Shown in pieces: positions 1 through 10,740 of a DNA stretch of 18,735 bases. Within the stretch, counting starts at the first letter, position 1. Every line of letters begins with the position of its first letter. The position numbers and the translations under genes are program-made. Origin of the DNA: Vairimorpha apis BRL 01 (lineage: Eukaryota; Microsporidia; Nosematidae); contig KE647264.1 in assembly GCA_000447185.1 (NCBI GenBank), positions 21,815 to 40,549 on the forward strand, in the 5' to 3' direction. Below the pieces are notes generated by a model. The model saw nothing but the letters and a program-made list of their open reading frames with translations, searched no databases and was not told where the DNA came from.

Positions 1-2186
1 TAAAAAAAGGTTACATAGTTTTAAAAGATTACTAATTATAATTTATAACATATAGAAAGATATTTACAATTTTTTTTAATTTTATAAACTTTTACTGTTT
101 ATTATGTTTATCAAAAATATTACAAAATATTATAATCTACTTAATAAGTAACATCTATAATTTTGTAAATTTTAAATGTTATTTAATATAAAAACCATAA
201 TATGCTTTTATGTATATATTTTTTATTAAAATAAGATAAATATTTATTTATCTTATTCTATTTAAAATGTTATAATTTGAATTACAAAATATAGAACATA
301 ATATATTTTATAGTTTTAAATATAAATATTATTGTACAGCAAAAAAAATTGTTAAAACGGTAGCCATTTTAAGATTTGATTAAAATAACAATAAATTCGA
401 AATTAATCTTATTATCAACTCTACTATAGAACAATACATTATTAGTTTAAATAATTTTAAAAAAGTATGACTTAGAAAAATAACATTAAAAAACAAAATA
501 GAAGAAAGCTAAGTTATCAAAGTTCATACATTTTAAAAAATTAAAATTTAAAATTTACATTAAAAGTTTCTTTTAGATATATATTGTATATAATTTACTT
601 TGATTAGTAAAATAAAAGAATTAGATATTTGCTTAGTTATTAGTTTTATTTCATTAATTGTTATTTATAATGTTATAAAAATAAAAATTCTTAACAATAA
701 AACAAATATTTTTTAGAAATTTCATATCTGACAAATTTACTATAAAAAAAGTTTACGTTTTATTAAATACTATACTAATATTAAATTAAATATTAAAGTA
801 AATATAAATATTTTAATTTTTTTATCTGTAAAAATTATAAATAAGAGTTTTTTATGTATAAGATACTTTTTAAATTTTTTAATCTTAGTCTGAAATTTTT
901 TTAAAAATAATTAAAACAAAAAGCTAAATTTTTATAAATTAATATTTATTATATATATTTTTGTTTGTAAATTTATATAAGTTGATTTAAATTGAATTAT
1001 AATTAATAAAAATCTATATTTATATTTTATATAATATATAATATAATATATAATATAAAATTACAAAAATAAAAAGAATAAAATTTTTTTTTATAAGTAA
1101 TATAAATTATTAGAATTAAATATATGTAATATTTTTTTATTTAAACTATTATTATATATTTAATGACTAAATAAAGAAATAATTTGTATTAATTTGTAGA
1201 AATTTTATATAACTTAAATATAATTAATTATACAATAAAAAATGCAAGCTTTTCCTAAATATATTGTTAAAAAATATTATTACATGATTAATTGTTTTAA
1301 ACTAAACAAAACGTAAATTTTCATAGAAATAATTTTACATGAAATATATTTGATTGAGAATTACATTGTTTTAAAAATTTATGATTATGTTTTTTCATTT
1401 ATTTCATTTTGAATCTTTTTTAATCTAATTAAATTTTTATTAAGATAAGGTAAAATTTAATATGTATTCATAAAAAAAAGATTTTATTTAAATCAAATAA
1501 TTATAAACATTTATAAAATATTATATAAAAATTATTAAATCTTTATTTACGATTGTTTTATTTTAATAATATTTATAGAAATTGTAAGTATGTACAACAT
1601 TTTTAATTTAAATTTATAAAATTATATAAGGTATTTTTTAAAAATTCATATTAAATTACAATAAAGTAAGATTAATACATTTAATATTATTGAAATTTTA
1701 ACTCATAAAAGTATTTTATAAAAAAAATTGAGATGTTTTATCTAAAAAAAATTGTATTGCTTTTTAATTTTTTTTATCATATAATATGTAAAATGATTTT
1801 TTTATATATCTTAACTACATATTTTAATACACAATTTAAAAATTTTAAATATTGTTTTATTTACTCAATTATTAAATTTATGAAATAATTTTAACATTTT
1901 ATAAATTAAAAATACATTAAATTTTTTACACAAATTAATTGACATCGCATTGAAATATTAGACTAAAATATTATCATATAAAACTATTTTCTTAAATTGA
2001 AATACTTTTTGCAATCTTAAATTCAAAGATAATTTTTGTTTAAAAATATTATATTTTCAAAAAATGTTAAATTATATGATAAATTCAAGTTAATATATTA
2101 AATTACAATATTTATATTTCAAATTAATATAAATTTATGAATATTAAAAACAAATTATGTTTAACTTTTATACATTGTTTAAATAT

Positions 2187-2241
2187 ATTTATATTTACAT
2201 TTATATTTACATTTATATTTACATTTTATATTTATATTTTG
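2187..2241. repeat. 12-bp tandem repeat
   Basis: About four copies of an ATATTTACATTT-type 12-mer in a row, the last ones degenerate. This is a simple AT minisatellite in the gene-free region with no sign of function. Confidence 0.7.
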
Positions 2242-2389
2242 TAATTTTAAAAGTTATTAAGAACTTAAATTAACATTTAAATAACTTAATTATAAAAAAT
2301 GTTTAAAAGTACCTATTTATTAAATAAATAATATGTAAAATATAATTAATTAAAAATAAAAAAAGTAAATAATTAATTATTTTTAAACC

Positions 2390-2575
2390 AAAAAAAACAT
2401 ATTTTATAAATATTAATAAGTTATTTATTTATAAATTAAGTAATTAAAAAATACATATTATTTTTATAGTTCAAATATATATTTAATAAATACCAATATG
2501 TTATTTATCTATAAATAAAGTAATTATAAAAATTACTTATTGTTTTTACAATAAAATGCATATTTATTTAAACAA
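2390..2575. repeat. Degenerate two-copy repeat, period about 90 bp
   Basis: Two similar stretches share a GTTATTTAT..TATAAAT..AAGTAATTA core, with the cores starting near 2420 and 2510. A weaker third relative may lie just upstream. The match is imperfect, and low complexity makes some similarity expected. Confidence 0.4.
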
Positions 2576-4076
2576 ACTTATAATTAATATATTTATTGAA
2601 TCATTCAGATTATTTTTCTTAATTATATTACTAAAATACTATTTACTTTTTTTTATTATAACAATGGTGTAAATTTATTTTATATTTATTCATCTTTTTT
2701 ATTAAAAATTAAAATTTTATTTTTTAAATATTTTTTCACTATCAATATAATAGTTAAAATTTTTATTGATATAACAACACACATTAATATTATAATATTT
2801 TTTTTCTTAGAAAGTTATAATTATTAATTACAATCATTTTCAAAAAATCTTAGTGCAAAAAAATTCTTTTAAAATATAAAAAAAATTATATTTTACATAA
2901 TTTAACAAACATATTAAATTTTATTTAATTACAAAAAAAATTAAAAATGTTTAATTTAAAATTTAAAACAACAAATTATTCATAGAAGAAATAAATATTG
3001 TATATAAATAATATTTTATTTAATTCTTAATATATGTTTTTTTTAGGTTTTAAAACTAAATATTATAAAACTTGTGATTTTTTATAAATTTAATTTTATA
3101 TAAATAATAATGTATTTGAGTTTTCATATAAAATTTTCGTTAAGTTTATAAATAGTTTAATAAATTTTTAATTTTATAAAATTTTAAAACATTTTAAAAA
3201 AAATAAAAATTATTTTAACCTATATGGTATAAATTGTATAAACTTTTTTTATAGCTAAATTTATTTTTTAAATACATATTAAAATAGATATTTTAAATGT
3301 ATTTTTACTTACAATATTGAAAATATTAATTTTTTAAAAAATAAAAAAATATTATTTAAATTTTAATAAAAATCTCTTTTAAATTTTTTTATTAGATAAA
3401 TATATTTTATATAGTAAATTACATATAAAAGATTTTACTTTTTTTCTAGAATATAACTATTTTTTGTATAATCAACAAAAAATGAAGATTTTTGTTTATA
3501 AAAATATAATATCAATGCCAACATAGAATTTAAATTTAATCTATAAAATCAAAAATATTATTTAATACTTCAAATTTATCATTTAATATGTTATTTTTCA
3601 TTTTTAATTGAACTGAAAACGTAACTAATCAAACAAAAATATTTAAAAAATCTTGATAAATTTTTATAAATTTTAAATTTATGTTTTCACTTCAAATCAC
3701 AAATATTTTACATAATTTATATTATATTTGACAAATATTATTTTTCATATCATATAATTTTTATAAATTAACAACAAATAATTTTAAAAATACTTCATAT
3801 TTTATATGTAATAAATTTTTTCAATTTATAATTTACACATTTCAATTTATGAATTGATATACAATACGTTCATATAAAAAATCTTTTAAAATAATTATAT
3901 TTTACATATTTTCATGACAATAAATTTTCAAAAAATATTTTTTTTACTTTCTTAATTTACAAACTCTTTATAAGTCATCTTTAAAATTAAAATTAATTAT
4001 ATTTTAAAATCTTTAAATTACTAATTCACTTAAAAATTACTCTTATTTTTAAAATCCCATATATAATTTATAAATA

Positions 4077-4079
4077 CCC
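4077..4079 (+). promoter_or_regulatory. CCC start-proximal motif of the borealin-like gene
   Basis: A CCC triplet lies about 9 bases before the ATG in DNA that otherwise has almost no C or G. Microsporidian genes often carry a CCC- or GGG-type motif just upstream of the start codon. The same arrangement recurs at three other genes here, which supports the chosen starts. Confidence 0.5.
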
Positions 4080-4087
4080 TTCAAAAA

Positions 4088-4471
4088 ATGACCGATAAAT
4101 ATAAATTAAAACTAAAACTTAAAAAACAAGAACTAACAAACAAATTTAAACTAAAACTAAAAGAAATTTTAAACGAAATTCCACTTTCAATACGACATCT
4201 ACCTCTAATAACAATACTAGATGCTTTAAAACAAGATAATGATTGTGATACAATACAAATAATTGATAAAACCAAAGCACAAAAAAGACAATCAATTGTT
4301 TGTCTTAATTTTGGCGAACAGATCAAATATGACGGGAAAGTGTTTACTGATTCTAAAGGTAAAACTAAGAATGATAGTTTAGATTCTGATTTGAAGGCCC
4401 TTTTGAAGGATGCTAAAAGACTTGCTGATCGGTATGGACGAGATTTAAGTTTGTTTAAAAATGAAATTTAA
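4088..4471 (+). CDS. Small basic protein, possible borealin/Nbl1-like chromosomal passenger subunit
   Basis: Intact 127-residue frame. The start is the first ATG after an in-frame stop at 4064 and follows a CCC motif. Residues 1-30 are Lys/Leu-rich and predicted helical. They run into NEIPLSIRHLPLITILDAL (about 29-47), which resembles the 'RIPxALRKxxxGELL' end of the Nbl1/borealin N-terminal helix. In that family this helix bundles with survivin and INCENP to target the Aurora B complex to centromeres. The middle is polar. The last 35 residues (LDSDLKALLKDAKRLADRYG) form a likely second helix, loosely recalling the borealin C-terminus. This is motif resemblance only; a microsporidian-specific coiled-coil protein is the alternative. 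It is the only gene here without a frameshift. C-rich codons dominate its 5' half and G-rich codons its 3' half. Confidence 0.42.
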   Translation: MTDKYKLKLKLKKQELTNKFKLKLKEILNEIPLSIRHLPLITILDALKQDNDCDTIQIIDKTKAQKRQSIVCLNFGEQIKYDGKVFTDSKGKTKNDSLDSDLKALLKDAKRLADRYGRDLSLFKNEI

Positions 4472-4510
4472 AAAAACTGAATTTTTTTATATTTGTTTAA
4501 TAAATTTAGA

Positions 4511-4700
4511 GTGTTTTTGTACAACTAGATTTAAATACGTAATTTTATTAATTATAAAATTTTATATTATGTTTTTTTTGACATTATAAATTTTATTTAA
4601 TTTAAAATTTGTACAACTAGATTTAAATAGAATTTTTATATTTAATATTTAACATTATGTTTTTTTTGTGATATTATAAATTTTATTTATTTTAAAAAGA
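4511..4700. repeat. 92-bp direct duplication downstream of the borealin-like gene
   Basis: Two adjacent diverged copies share TGTACAACTAGATTTAAATA at the start (GTACAAC at 4519 and 4611) and an ATTATGTTTTTTTTG / ATTATAAATTTTATTTA block later. No open frame is involved. Confidence 0.7.
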
Positions 4701-4911
4701 TAATAAATTTTAAAAACAAATTTTTCAATAACTATAAATATTTTAAATAATTTTTTATAGCGAAAAAATGTAAATTTTTATTTATTAATCTTTATATAAT
4801 AAAAAAATAGGACATTATTTTATTTTAATAAATATAAAAAAACTTTTAAAAATAATTTTTTTGTCAAACAAATAGAAATTAGAGACAAAATAAAATATTT
4901 GTTAATATTAA

Positions 4912-5097
4912 TCTAAAGGTTTATATACAATCGATGATATTGAAAAAGATATTATAGTCTATTTATTTGCATCTAAGACTAAGAACGATCAAGAAGAAGA
5001 TAGAGAGGAAGATTCAGTGAATAGACTTTTGAATTTAAACTTTTATACTGCTATTTTTTGTTATTTGTTAAAAATAAATAAATACAATATACCATAG
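4912..5097 (+). pseudogene. Possible gene relic, 61-codon open frame without a start
   Basis: An open frame between a TAA at 4909 and a TAG at 5095 has clearly higher GC and a coding-like residue mix compared with the flanks. It includes an acidic stretch (KNDQEEDREED) followed by a hydrophobic segment (NFYTAIFCYLL). It has no ATG. A further coding-like patch starting MISNNEQNLETIKLQK lies just downstream near 5125, in another phase. I recognise no family. It could be a decayed gene, a real small gene split by an indel, or chance. Confidence 0.28.
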
Positions 5098-5417
5098 TAA
5101 CTTCGAAAACTCAAAGTTTGACGTTATGATAAGCAACAATGAACAAAACTTAGAAACTATAAAATTGCAAAAATGAAATCTATGACAAAATATACTTTAT
5201 TTAACTATTTTATTATTTAATAAATAATTATAAAAATTAAAATAGAATAAATAAATTTAATTTTTTTTCATAACAAATTTATTTAATAGTTAAATTTTAA
5301 AATAAATCAAATATTTAAAATAAAATTTAAGTATTCATAACAATTATTTTAAATTTATAAAAATTCTTATAAAAAATAATTTAATAATAATTTTTACATT
5401 CAAACCTTATTAAAAAA

Positions 5418-5420
5418 CCC
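5418..5420 (+). promoter_or_regulatory. CCC start-proximal motif of the kinesin gene
   Basis: CCC lies about 6 bases before the ATG at 5426, as at the other CCC-bearing starts in this window. It supports this start over internal ATGs such as 5810. Confidence 0.5.
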
Positions 5421-5425
5421 TTCCA

Positions 5426-7221
5426 ATGGAAAAACAAAAATTTCCTATAAAAGCATTTATTAGAATAAAACCAACAGAAATAAAATGTAATATAATAAAT
5501 TCACAAATACCAAAACATACTAAACTAAATCCACAAGTATCAAAAACTAATGAAAAAAACAAACAGAATTATCACCTTTCATACAAAACCAAAATACCTT
5601 TCTGACCACCTTAGAATACACAAAAACAACATTAAAAATTTTATCAACAACAACTCAAAAAGAATACACATTCGACAAAATCTTTAATCCAACTTCATCT
5701 CAACTAACAATTTTCAATACAATAAAAGATAGTCTAAAAACATTTAGGACAAGGTTATAACGTAACAATTTTTTGTTATGGAAATACAGGCGCAGGTAAA
5801 ACTTATACAATGATCGGTACAAAAAAATCACCTGGATTGATTTACAATATTTTAAAAGATTTATTAGCTGATTTAGAAATTGATATTTCATATTTAGAAA
5901 TTTATAATGAAAAAATTTATGATTTGTTGGAACCAAAACAACTTTTTTTAAGGGAACGTGAAAATACAGTTTTTGTACCGGATTTGTTTAATAAAAAAAT
6001 TACGAATTATTCGGAATTTATTGACGTGTTTGAAAAAGGTAATTTAAATAGACGTACTGGTGAAACTAAACTTAATAAATTTAGTAGTCGGAGTCATTCG
6101 ATTTTAAGGTTAATGAATAAAAATACAAAATTTTATTTGGTTGATTTAGCTGGATCTGAAAATAATAGAAAAACTGGTAATACTGGAATTAGATTGACAG
6201 AATCTAATAATATTAATAAAAGTTTGTTTGTATTGGGAAATGTTGTAAATTCTATATTAAGAAATGATATACGAATTCCATATAGAGATAGTAAATTAAC
6301 TAGGTTGTTACAAGATTCTATTGGTGGAAATAGTTTGTGTTATGTTATTGCTAATATTATTGATGACGTAAATTATTTAGATGAAACTTTAAATACTTTG
6401 AAATTTGCATGTAAATCCAGAAAAATAGTGAATGTACCAAGAACTGAGACAATTAATATAAATCAAAAATTTGATAATAGTAATAAAAATAAGAATGAGT
6501 CACACAACAAAAATATAAATAAAATTATGTTAGATAATTACAATAATAAAAATGTAACCAAACTAAAATTCAATGAAAAAAATATAAATAAAATAAATGT
6601 AACAGATAAAAATATTTTAACTGACAAAACTAACACACCAAAAAAACAAAACTAATAAATAAAGAAAAAATTAAAGAAATATCCATCAATAATAACCAAA
6701 TTATAAATAAACAACAAGACATATTTAATAATACACAACAACCTGTTACTAAACCTAAAAATAAAACAAAAGAAGACACTACCTTCATCCTCAAATCATC
6801 ACTACTAAACAATCCTGATCTTCTATTAACACCAACAACATTAGAAAAAAGCTACAATGCATTCCTAAAACGAGCCCAGAATTATGAAACAGAAGGAAAC
6901 TTAAAAAAAGCATTAGAAGATTACAAAATTTTAAAAAAATTAAAAGAAAATGAACTAATAAAAACAAAAATATTAGAAATAACAAATTTATTAAAAAAAC
7001 AAAAAGTAAAAAAATCGTTCTCCAATCCAAGAGAAGTTTTAGATATTCTTAATAGTGGCAATTTTGTATCAATTAAGCAGATAAACGGTATTGGAGATAA
7101 AAGAGCTGAAACTGTTGTAGAGTTTCTTAATGGAGGTAATTTTTTTGAGAATTTGGATGATTTAAAATTGATTTTTAGTGAGAAAGTTGTGTATAATATT
7201 TTGGAGTGTATAGAGAAATAA
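5426..7221 (+). CDS. Kinesin-10/KID-type chromokinesin, with three frameshifts
   Basis: A plus-strand motor, about 598 residues once frames are joined. The start IKAFIRIKP matches the first motor strand. P-loop GNTGAGKTYTM (~119), switch I SSRSH (~219), switch II LVDLAGSE (~238), IPYRDSKLTRLLQD (~284) and the motor end NTLKFACKSRKIVN (~335) are intact, so ATP- and microtubule-binding cores are present. An Asn/Lys-rich linker leads to a TPR-like hairpin (~480-510) and a C-terminal helix-hairpin-helix domain (INGIGDKRAETVVEF, ~551) as in KIF22/KID, which binds DNA and pushes chromosomes along spindle microtubules. The frame breaks at A7 5553-5559 (-1), at A5 5736-5740 or T3 5743-5745 (+1), and at A7 6640-6646 (-1). 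Subfamily rests on the HhH tail. Indel artefacts are the likeliest cause of the breaks; slippage or decay are alternatives. Confidence 0.9.
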
Positions 7222-7360
7222 AATTTTGTGTTATTAATATGATTAGAAGTGATTAAATGATATTTTAATTTAGAGATATGATTATTTATTATTTTTTATA
7301 TAATTTTATGATAATATTTTTGAATTAATGAATTTGTTGGATCGATAAAATCAAATTTAG

Positions 7361-7670
7361 TAGTTTTTTGAATTAGAATTTGATATTATTTTTTATATAA
7401 TTGAATGATGATTTTTTGAATTAGAAATTGTTATTATTTTGATAATATTAAATTGAATGATGATTTTTTGATTAAGAATTTGATATTATATTTTATATAA
7501 TTGAATGATGATTTTTTAAATTAGAATTTTATATTATATTTTATATAATTGTATGATGATTTTTTGAATCAGAATTTGATATTATTTTTTATATAATTGA
7601 ATGATGATTTTTTGAATCAGAATTTGATATTATATTTTATATAATTGAATAATGATTTTTTGATAGATAA
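7361..7670. repeat. 48-51 bp minisatellite, about six copies
   Basis: The core GATGATTTTTTGAAT recurs near 7407, 7458, 7507, 7555, 7603 and 7651, giving spacings of about 51, 49, 48, 48 and 48. A TTGATATTATTTTTTATATAA block lies between cores. No frame on either strand stays open through the unit, so it is non-coding. It starts about 140 bp past the kinesin stop. Confidence 0.85.
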
Positions 7671-8459
7671 GTTATTTTTTTTGAAAGTAGATTTTATATT
7701 TTTTAATGGTATCAAATTTAATATTATTTTATTATATTGTAAAAGTAATTTATTTTGTTTTTTATCAAGTAAATATTATTTTATAGTTTATCAAATTAGA
7801 ATTTGAACAATGTTTTGATTAAATAATAATTTTGTTATGTAAATAAATTTAATTTAAAATGTAAATTCTTTATAAAAAAGAAAATTATTTTATAATTGTA
7901 AAAACAGATAAGAATTTTTAATAATTTAATAATAAACTACAATTAACTTTTTAAAAAAATTAATCTAATGAAACCAAATATTTAAATTGAAATAATATTA
8001 TCTTTTTTTTAGTTATTAAAAATTACAGAAAGATAAATTTAAATATAAAAATCATTTATTATATTTTATTAGCATGAGATATTAAAAATAATTTTTGTAT
8101 TGTTTTTATATAGATTAAACTTAATTGACATAATTTTATTAATACAAACATTTTTTGAAATATTAATAAAATTTTTTAAAAAAATGTTTGTATGTGAAAT
8201 TTTATAAATTGTATTAATATAAAATTTGTCATTTTTTTAGGAATTTATTTGATTTACTTTTTCAAAGATAACATAAAAAAAATTTAATATTTTTTGTTTA
8301 AAGGGATAATTATTAACAATAATTTGATACATTAAAAATTTATTTATTATATTTAATTAATTTGTATAAAATACTTTAATAATTTCTATTTATTAAATAA
8401 AATTCTTTAAGTAAATGGATATGTAAATTTAAAAAATATAATTAAAATTATAATATAAC

Positions 8460-8795
8460 TTTTTAGTTGAATACATAATTAAATATAAATTTATATCATA
8501 TTCAAATAGACATAATAAAATATACACAATTAAAAATACTCAATTAAATATAAATTTATATCATAATAAATATACTCAATTAAATATAAATTTATATCAT
8601 ATTCAAATATACACAATTAAATATAAATTTATATCATAATAAAATATACTCAAATAAATATAAATTTATATCATATTCAAATAGACATAATAAAATACAC
8701 TCAAATAATTATAAATTTATATCATATTCAAATAGACATAATAAAATACACTCAATTAAATATAAATTTATATCATATTCAAATTTATTACATTT
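8460..8795. repeat. Palindrome-bearing minisatellite, seven copies, 3' of STE12
   Basis: Seven copies of TATAAATTTATATCATA, most inside AAATATAAATTTATATCATA, occur between about 8480 and 8785. Most contain the perfect 14-base palindrome ATATAAATTTATAT. Spacers come in a long type (ATTCAAATAGACATAATAAAA) and a short type (ATAAATATACTCAA), giving a higher-order pattern. The array ends about 40 bp from the STE12 stop codon. Confidence 0.85.
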
Positions 8796-8838
8796 TTAAA
8801 AAAATTAAGATTTATATGAAATTTATTAAAATGTGTAA

Positions 8839-9896
8839 TTAATACTTACGAAACAACTCAAATTGTTCTCTTTGACTCATCGACTTCTTAGAAGCAACAT
8901 TTTTTTTCTCTTCCTCTTCTTTAACTCGTGCTTCCATTCGTTCTTTAAGAAAATCAAAATCATTTAAATTCAAACTTGGTTGAGAAACAGATCTAGAAAA
9001 ATCTGATAAATTATTTTGTTTATTATTAAGAGAATAAAAATCATGTGACAATCCTTTAGAAATATTAAAATTATTAGTAGGTCCTTTAGAAATAGAAAAA
9101 TCTGATGGATTTATCTGTTTATTAATAGATGGTGAATAAAAATCGTCCATTGTTCCTTTAGTAACATCTTCTCTGTAAAAAGCATCATGTTCAAAATTAT
9201 CAAACTCAGGATACACTTTTATATTAGACCCGGATTTCGTGTTAAATGGTTGTGATTGTTGAACATCAAACATTCTTTTTTGGTCAGTATTCAAATCAAA
9301 GAAGTTTGCTGATTGTGGTCGGATTTGTAATCTGTCAATATTTTTATTTATTCTAGGATCCATTTCTGTTAGAGGTCGTTGTTGTACATACGAGTTTATA
9401 TTGTAGTTGTTTATTTCTGTAGGTGGACGTGTTAATGAACTTATATATTTGTTGTATGATTGGAGGTTCGATTCCCGTCTCAGATCCCGTTCAAGTGCAT
9501 CACAAAATAAAGCATCATGTGGTACAGAGTACCAGTAAAAAACTTTTTGTTTTTTTGTGTACGTATACATCCATTTTTATATAAAAATTCCAAAAATTCA
9601 CTACGAGGACCTTCAAGAGTAGCATCAATACCAGGTTTAAGGTTACGTAAATCACTAAAAATTCCCTCTTCAAATTTTTTCAAATTAATTAATTGTCGTC
9701 CTCCTGTTTGAAATCTGTATAAAAGTATTTTTACTATATCAGTTCCTGTTATATAAAAATGCATGTTCCATAAAACACAGTGGATAAAGTCTCCATTTTT
9801 CATTTGGAATTTCTTAATTTGTTCACCCTCTCTGAACTCTTTTGGAGCATTTGATAAAAACTCAAACAATTCTTTATCTTTGTTTAACATTGACAT
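8839..9896 (-). CDS. STE12: STE12-family transcription factor, one frameshift
   Basis: Minus strand, about 352 residues once joined. The start is the first ATG after an in-frame stop 12 bases upstream. Residues 1-135 are a near-complete STE DNA-binding domain, with VLWNMHFYITGTDIV, KKFEEGIFSDLRNLKPG, PRSEFLEFLYKNGCIRTQKK and FYWYSVPHD...DALERDLRRE in family order. In fungi STE12 acts in the nucleus, binds TGAAAC-type pheromone response elements and is controlled by a MAP-kinase cascade; STE12-like genes are also known in microsporidia. The tail is Asn/Ser-rich, with loosely repeated DFSISKG / NFNISKG units, and ends in a charged helix (FLKERMEARVKEEEEKK). No C2H2 fingers are visible. The frame breaks inside the domain at an A7 run (9550-9556), where a -1 shift restores QKKQKVFYW. 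No CCC motif precedes this start, unlike the other genes. Confidence 0.94.
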
Positions 9897-9936
9897 TTGT
9901 TTATTTTAAATTTTTTATAGTTTTGTGATCAAATTC

Positions 9937-9948
9937 TGAAACGTTTCA
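9937..9948. promoter_or_regulatory. Candidate STE12 binding palindrome upstream of STE12
   Basis: TGAAACGTTTCA is a perfect 12-base palindrome made of two head-to-head TGAAAC half-sites, 40 bp upstream of the STE12 ATG. TGAAAC is the core of the yeast pheromone response element bound by Ste12. Its place in the factor's own promoter suggests autoregulation. The motif match is seen directly; binding in this organism is inference. Confidence 0.5.
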
Positions 9949-10100
9949 AAACATTAAAAAGGTTGTAAACTGATGCATTTAATTGCATAAATAAGAATTT
10001 TTGAATTTTGTATTGTAAATGTGAATAATTTTAAAGGTTTTTTTATAAGATAAAATTTATGGGTTTAACAATATAGTGATTTATTAGGAAAAGAATTTTT

Positions 10101-10280
10101 AAAGAATATTTAATAAAAATTGATTTATTATTAAAGATTTATAAAGTGTTGTATTAAATATTTATGTATATATTATAAGTAATATTGTTGTTAAAGAAAT
10201 TTAATAAAAAATTGATTTATTATTAAAGATTTATAAAGTGTTATATTTAATATTTATATATATAATAAGTAATATTGTTT
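10101..10280. repeat. 92-bp direct duplication
   Basis: Two adjacent copies share ATTGATTTATTATTAAAGAT followed by TTATAAAGTGTT (starts 10119 and 10211), then TAAGTAATATTGTT. The copies are close to identical in the core, so the duplication is fairly recent. Confidence 0.8.
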
Positions 10281-10504
10281 ATAATGTATTTATAATATTA
10301 TCAAATAAAATATATTTTATATTTATAAAATATTTATACATCATAATTTCATTTTTTATAAAAACAGATTAATTTATCATTTTTGATTTTTTAAGGTTTA
10401 TCTTATTTTAATATATCACTATTCATATAAAAGAAAATACTTATATAAAAAATTGTATAGTGTCTTTATATTACATAATTAATGTCATTTTATTCAATTA
10501 TTTC

Positions 10505-10740
10505 ATTATAATAATGTATTTAATAAAATAATTTATATCATTTTAATATTAACAATCAATTTATAAATAATTTTATATTTGTATAATGTATTTAATAAAA
10601 TAATTTATGTCAATTTAATCAAACAATTATATTATAATAAATCACAAATGTATAGAATATTATTAATAATGTATTTAATAATACATTTTATGTCAATTAA
10701 TTCAATTTTATAATTATAATGTATTTAATACAATTATTAT
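10505..10740. repeat. Degenerate repeat with AATGTATTTAATA core, four copies
   Basis: The AATGTATTTAATA core occurs near 10513, 10586, 10668 and 10719. The first two copies continue as AAATAATTTATxTCA. Spacing is irregular (about 73, 82 and 51). Confidence 0.6.

Larger units (their letters stand above)
1..4087. other. Gene-free AT-rich region
   Basis: About 4 kb of almost pure A/T with dense stops in all frames. I see no open frame with coding-like composition, no conserved protein motif and no tRNA-like or rRNA-like block. It holds short AT repeats, listed separately, and many homopolymer runs. A fast-evolving non-coding RNA or a badly decayed gene could be missed by eye. Confidence 0.75.
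7222..8838. other. AT-rich intergenic region between convergent kinesin and STE12 genes
   Basis: No gene seen. Both flanking genes end here, so it holds two 3' ends. Apart from two minisatellites (7361-7670 and 8460-8795) it is unremarkable AT-rich DNA with stops in every frame. Confidence 0.7.

Noticed and set aside
4081..4326. Minus-strand hydrophobic frame over the borealin-like gene
   Set aside because: The plus strand has a CCC start motif, a balanced residue mix and a longer frame; this one is its complement.
5700..5936. Minus-strand frame opposite the kinesin P-loop
   Set aside because: The plus strand carries the conserved P-loop region; this is a shadow.
6630..7030. Two hydrophobic minus-strand frames
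   Set aside because: They lie opposite the kinesin tail, whose TPR-like and HhH sequence is recognisable on the plus strand.
9465..9475. Perfect tRNA B-box-like GGTTCGATTCC on the plus strand
   Set aside because: The would-be T stem pairs poorly, no matching acceptor or A box lies upstream, and the bases are fully explained as STE12 codons on the other strand (R-E-S-N-L).
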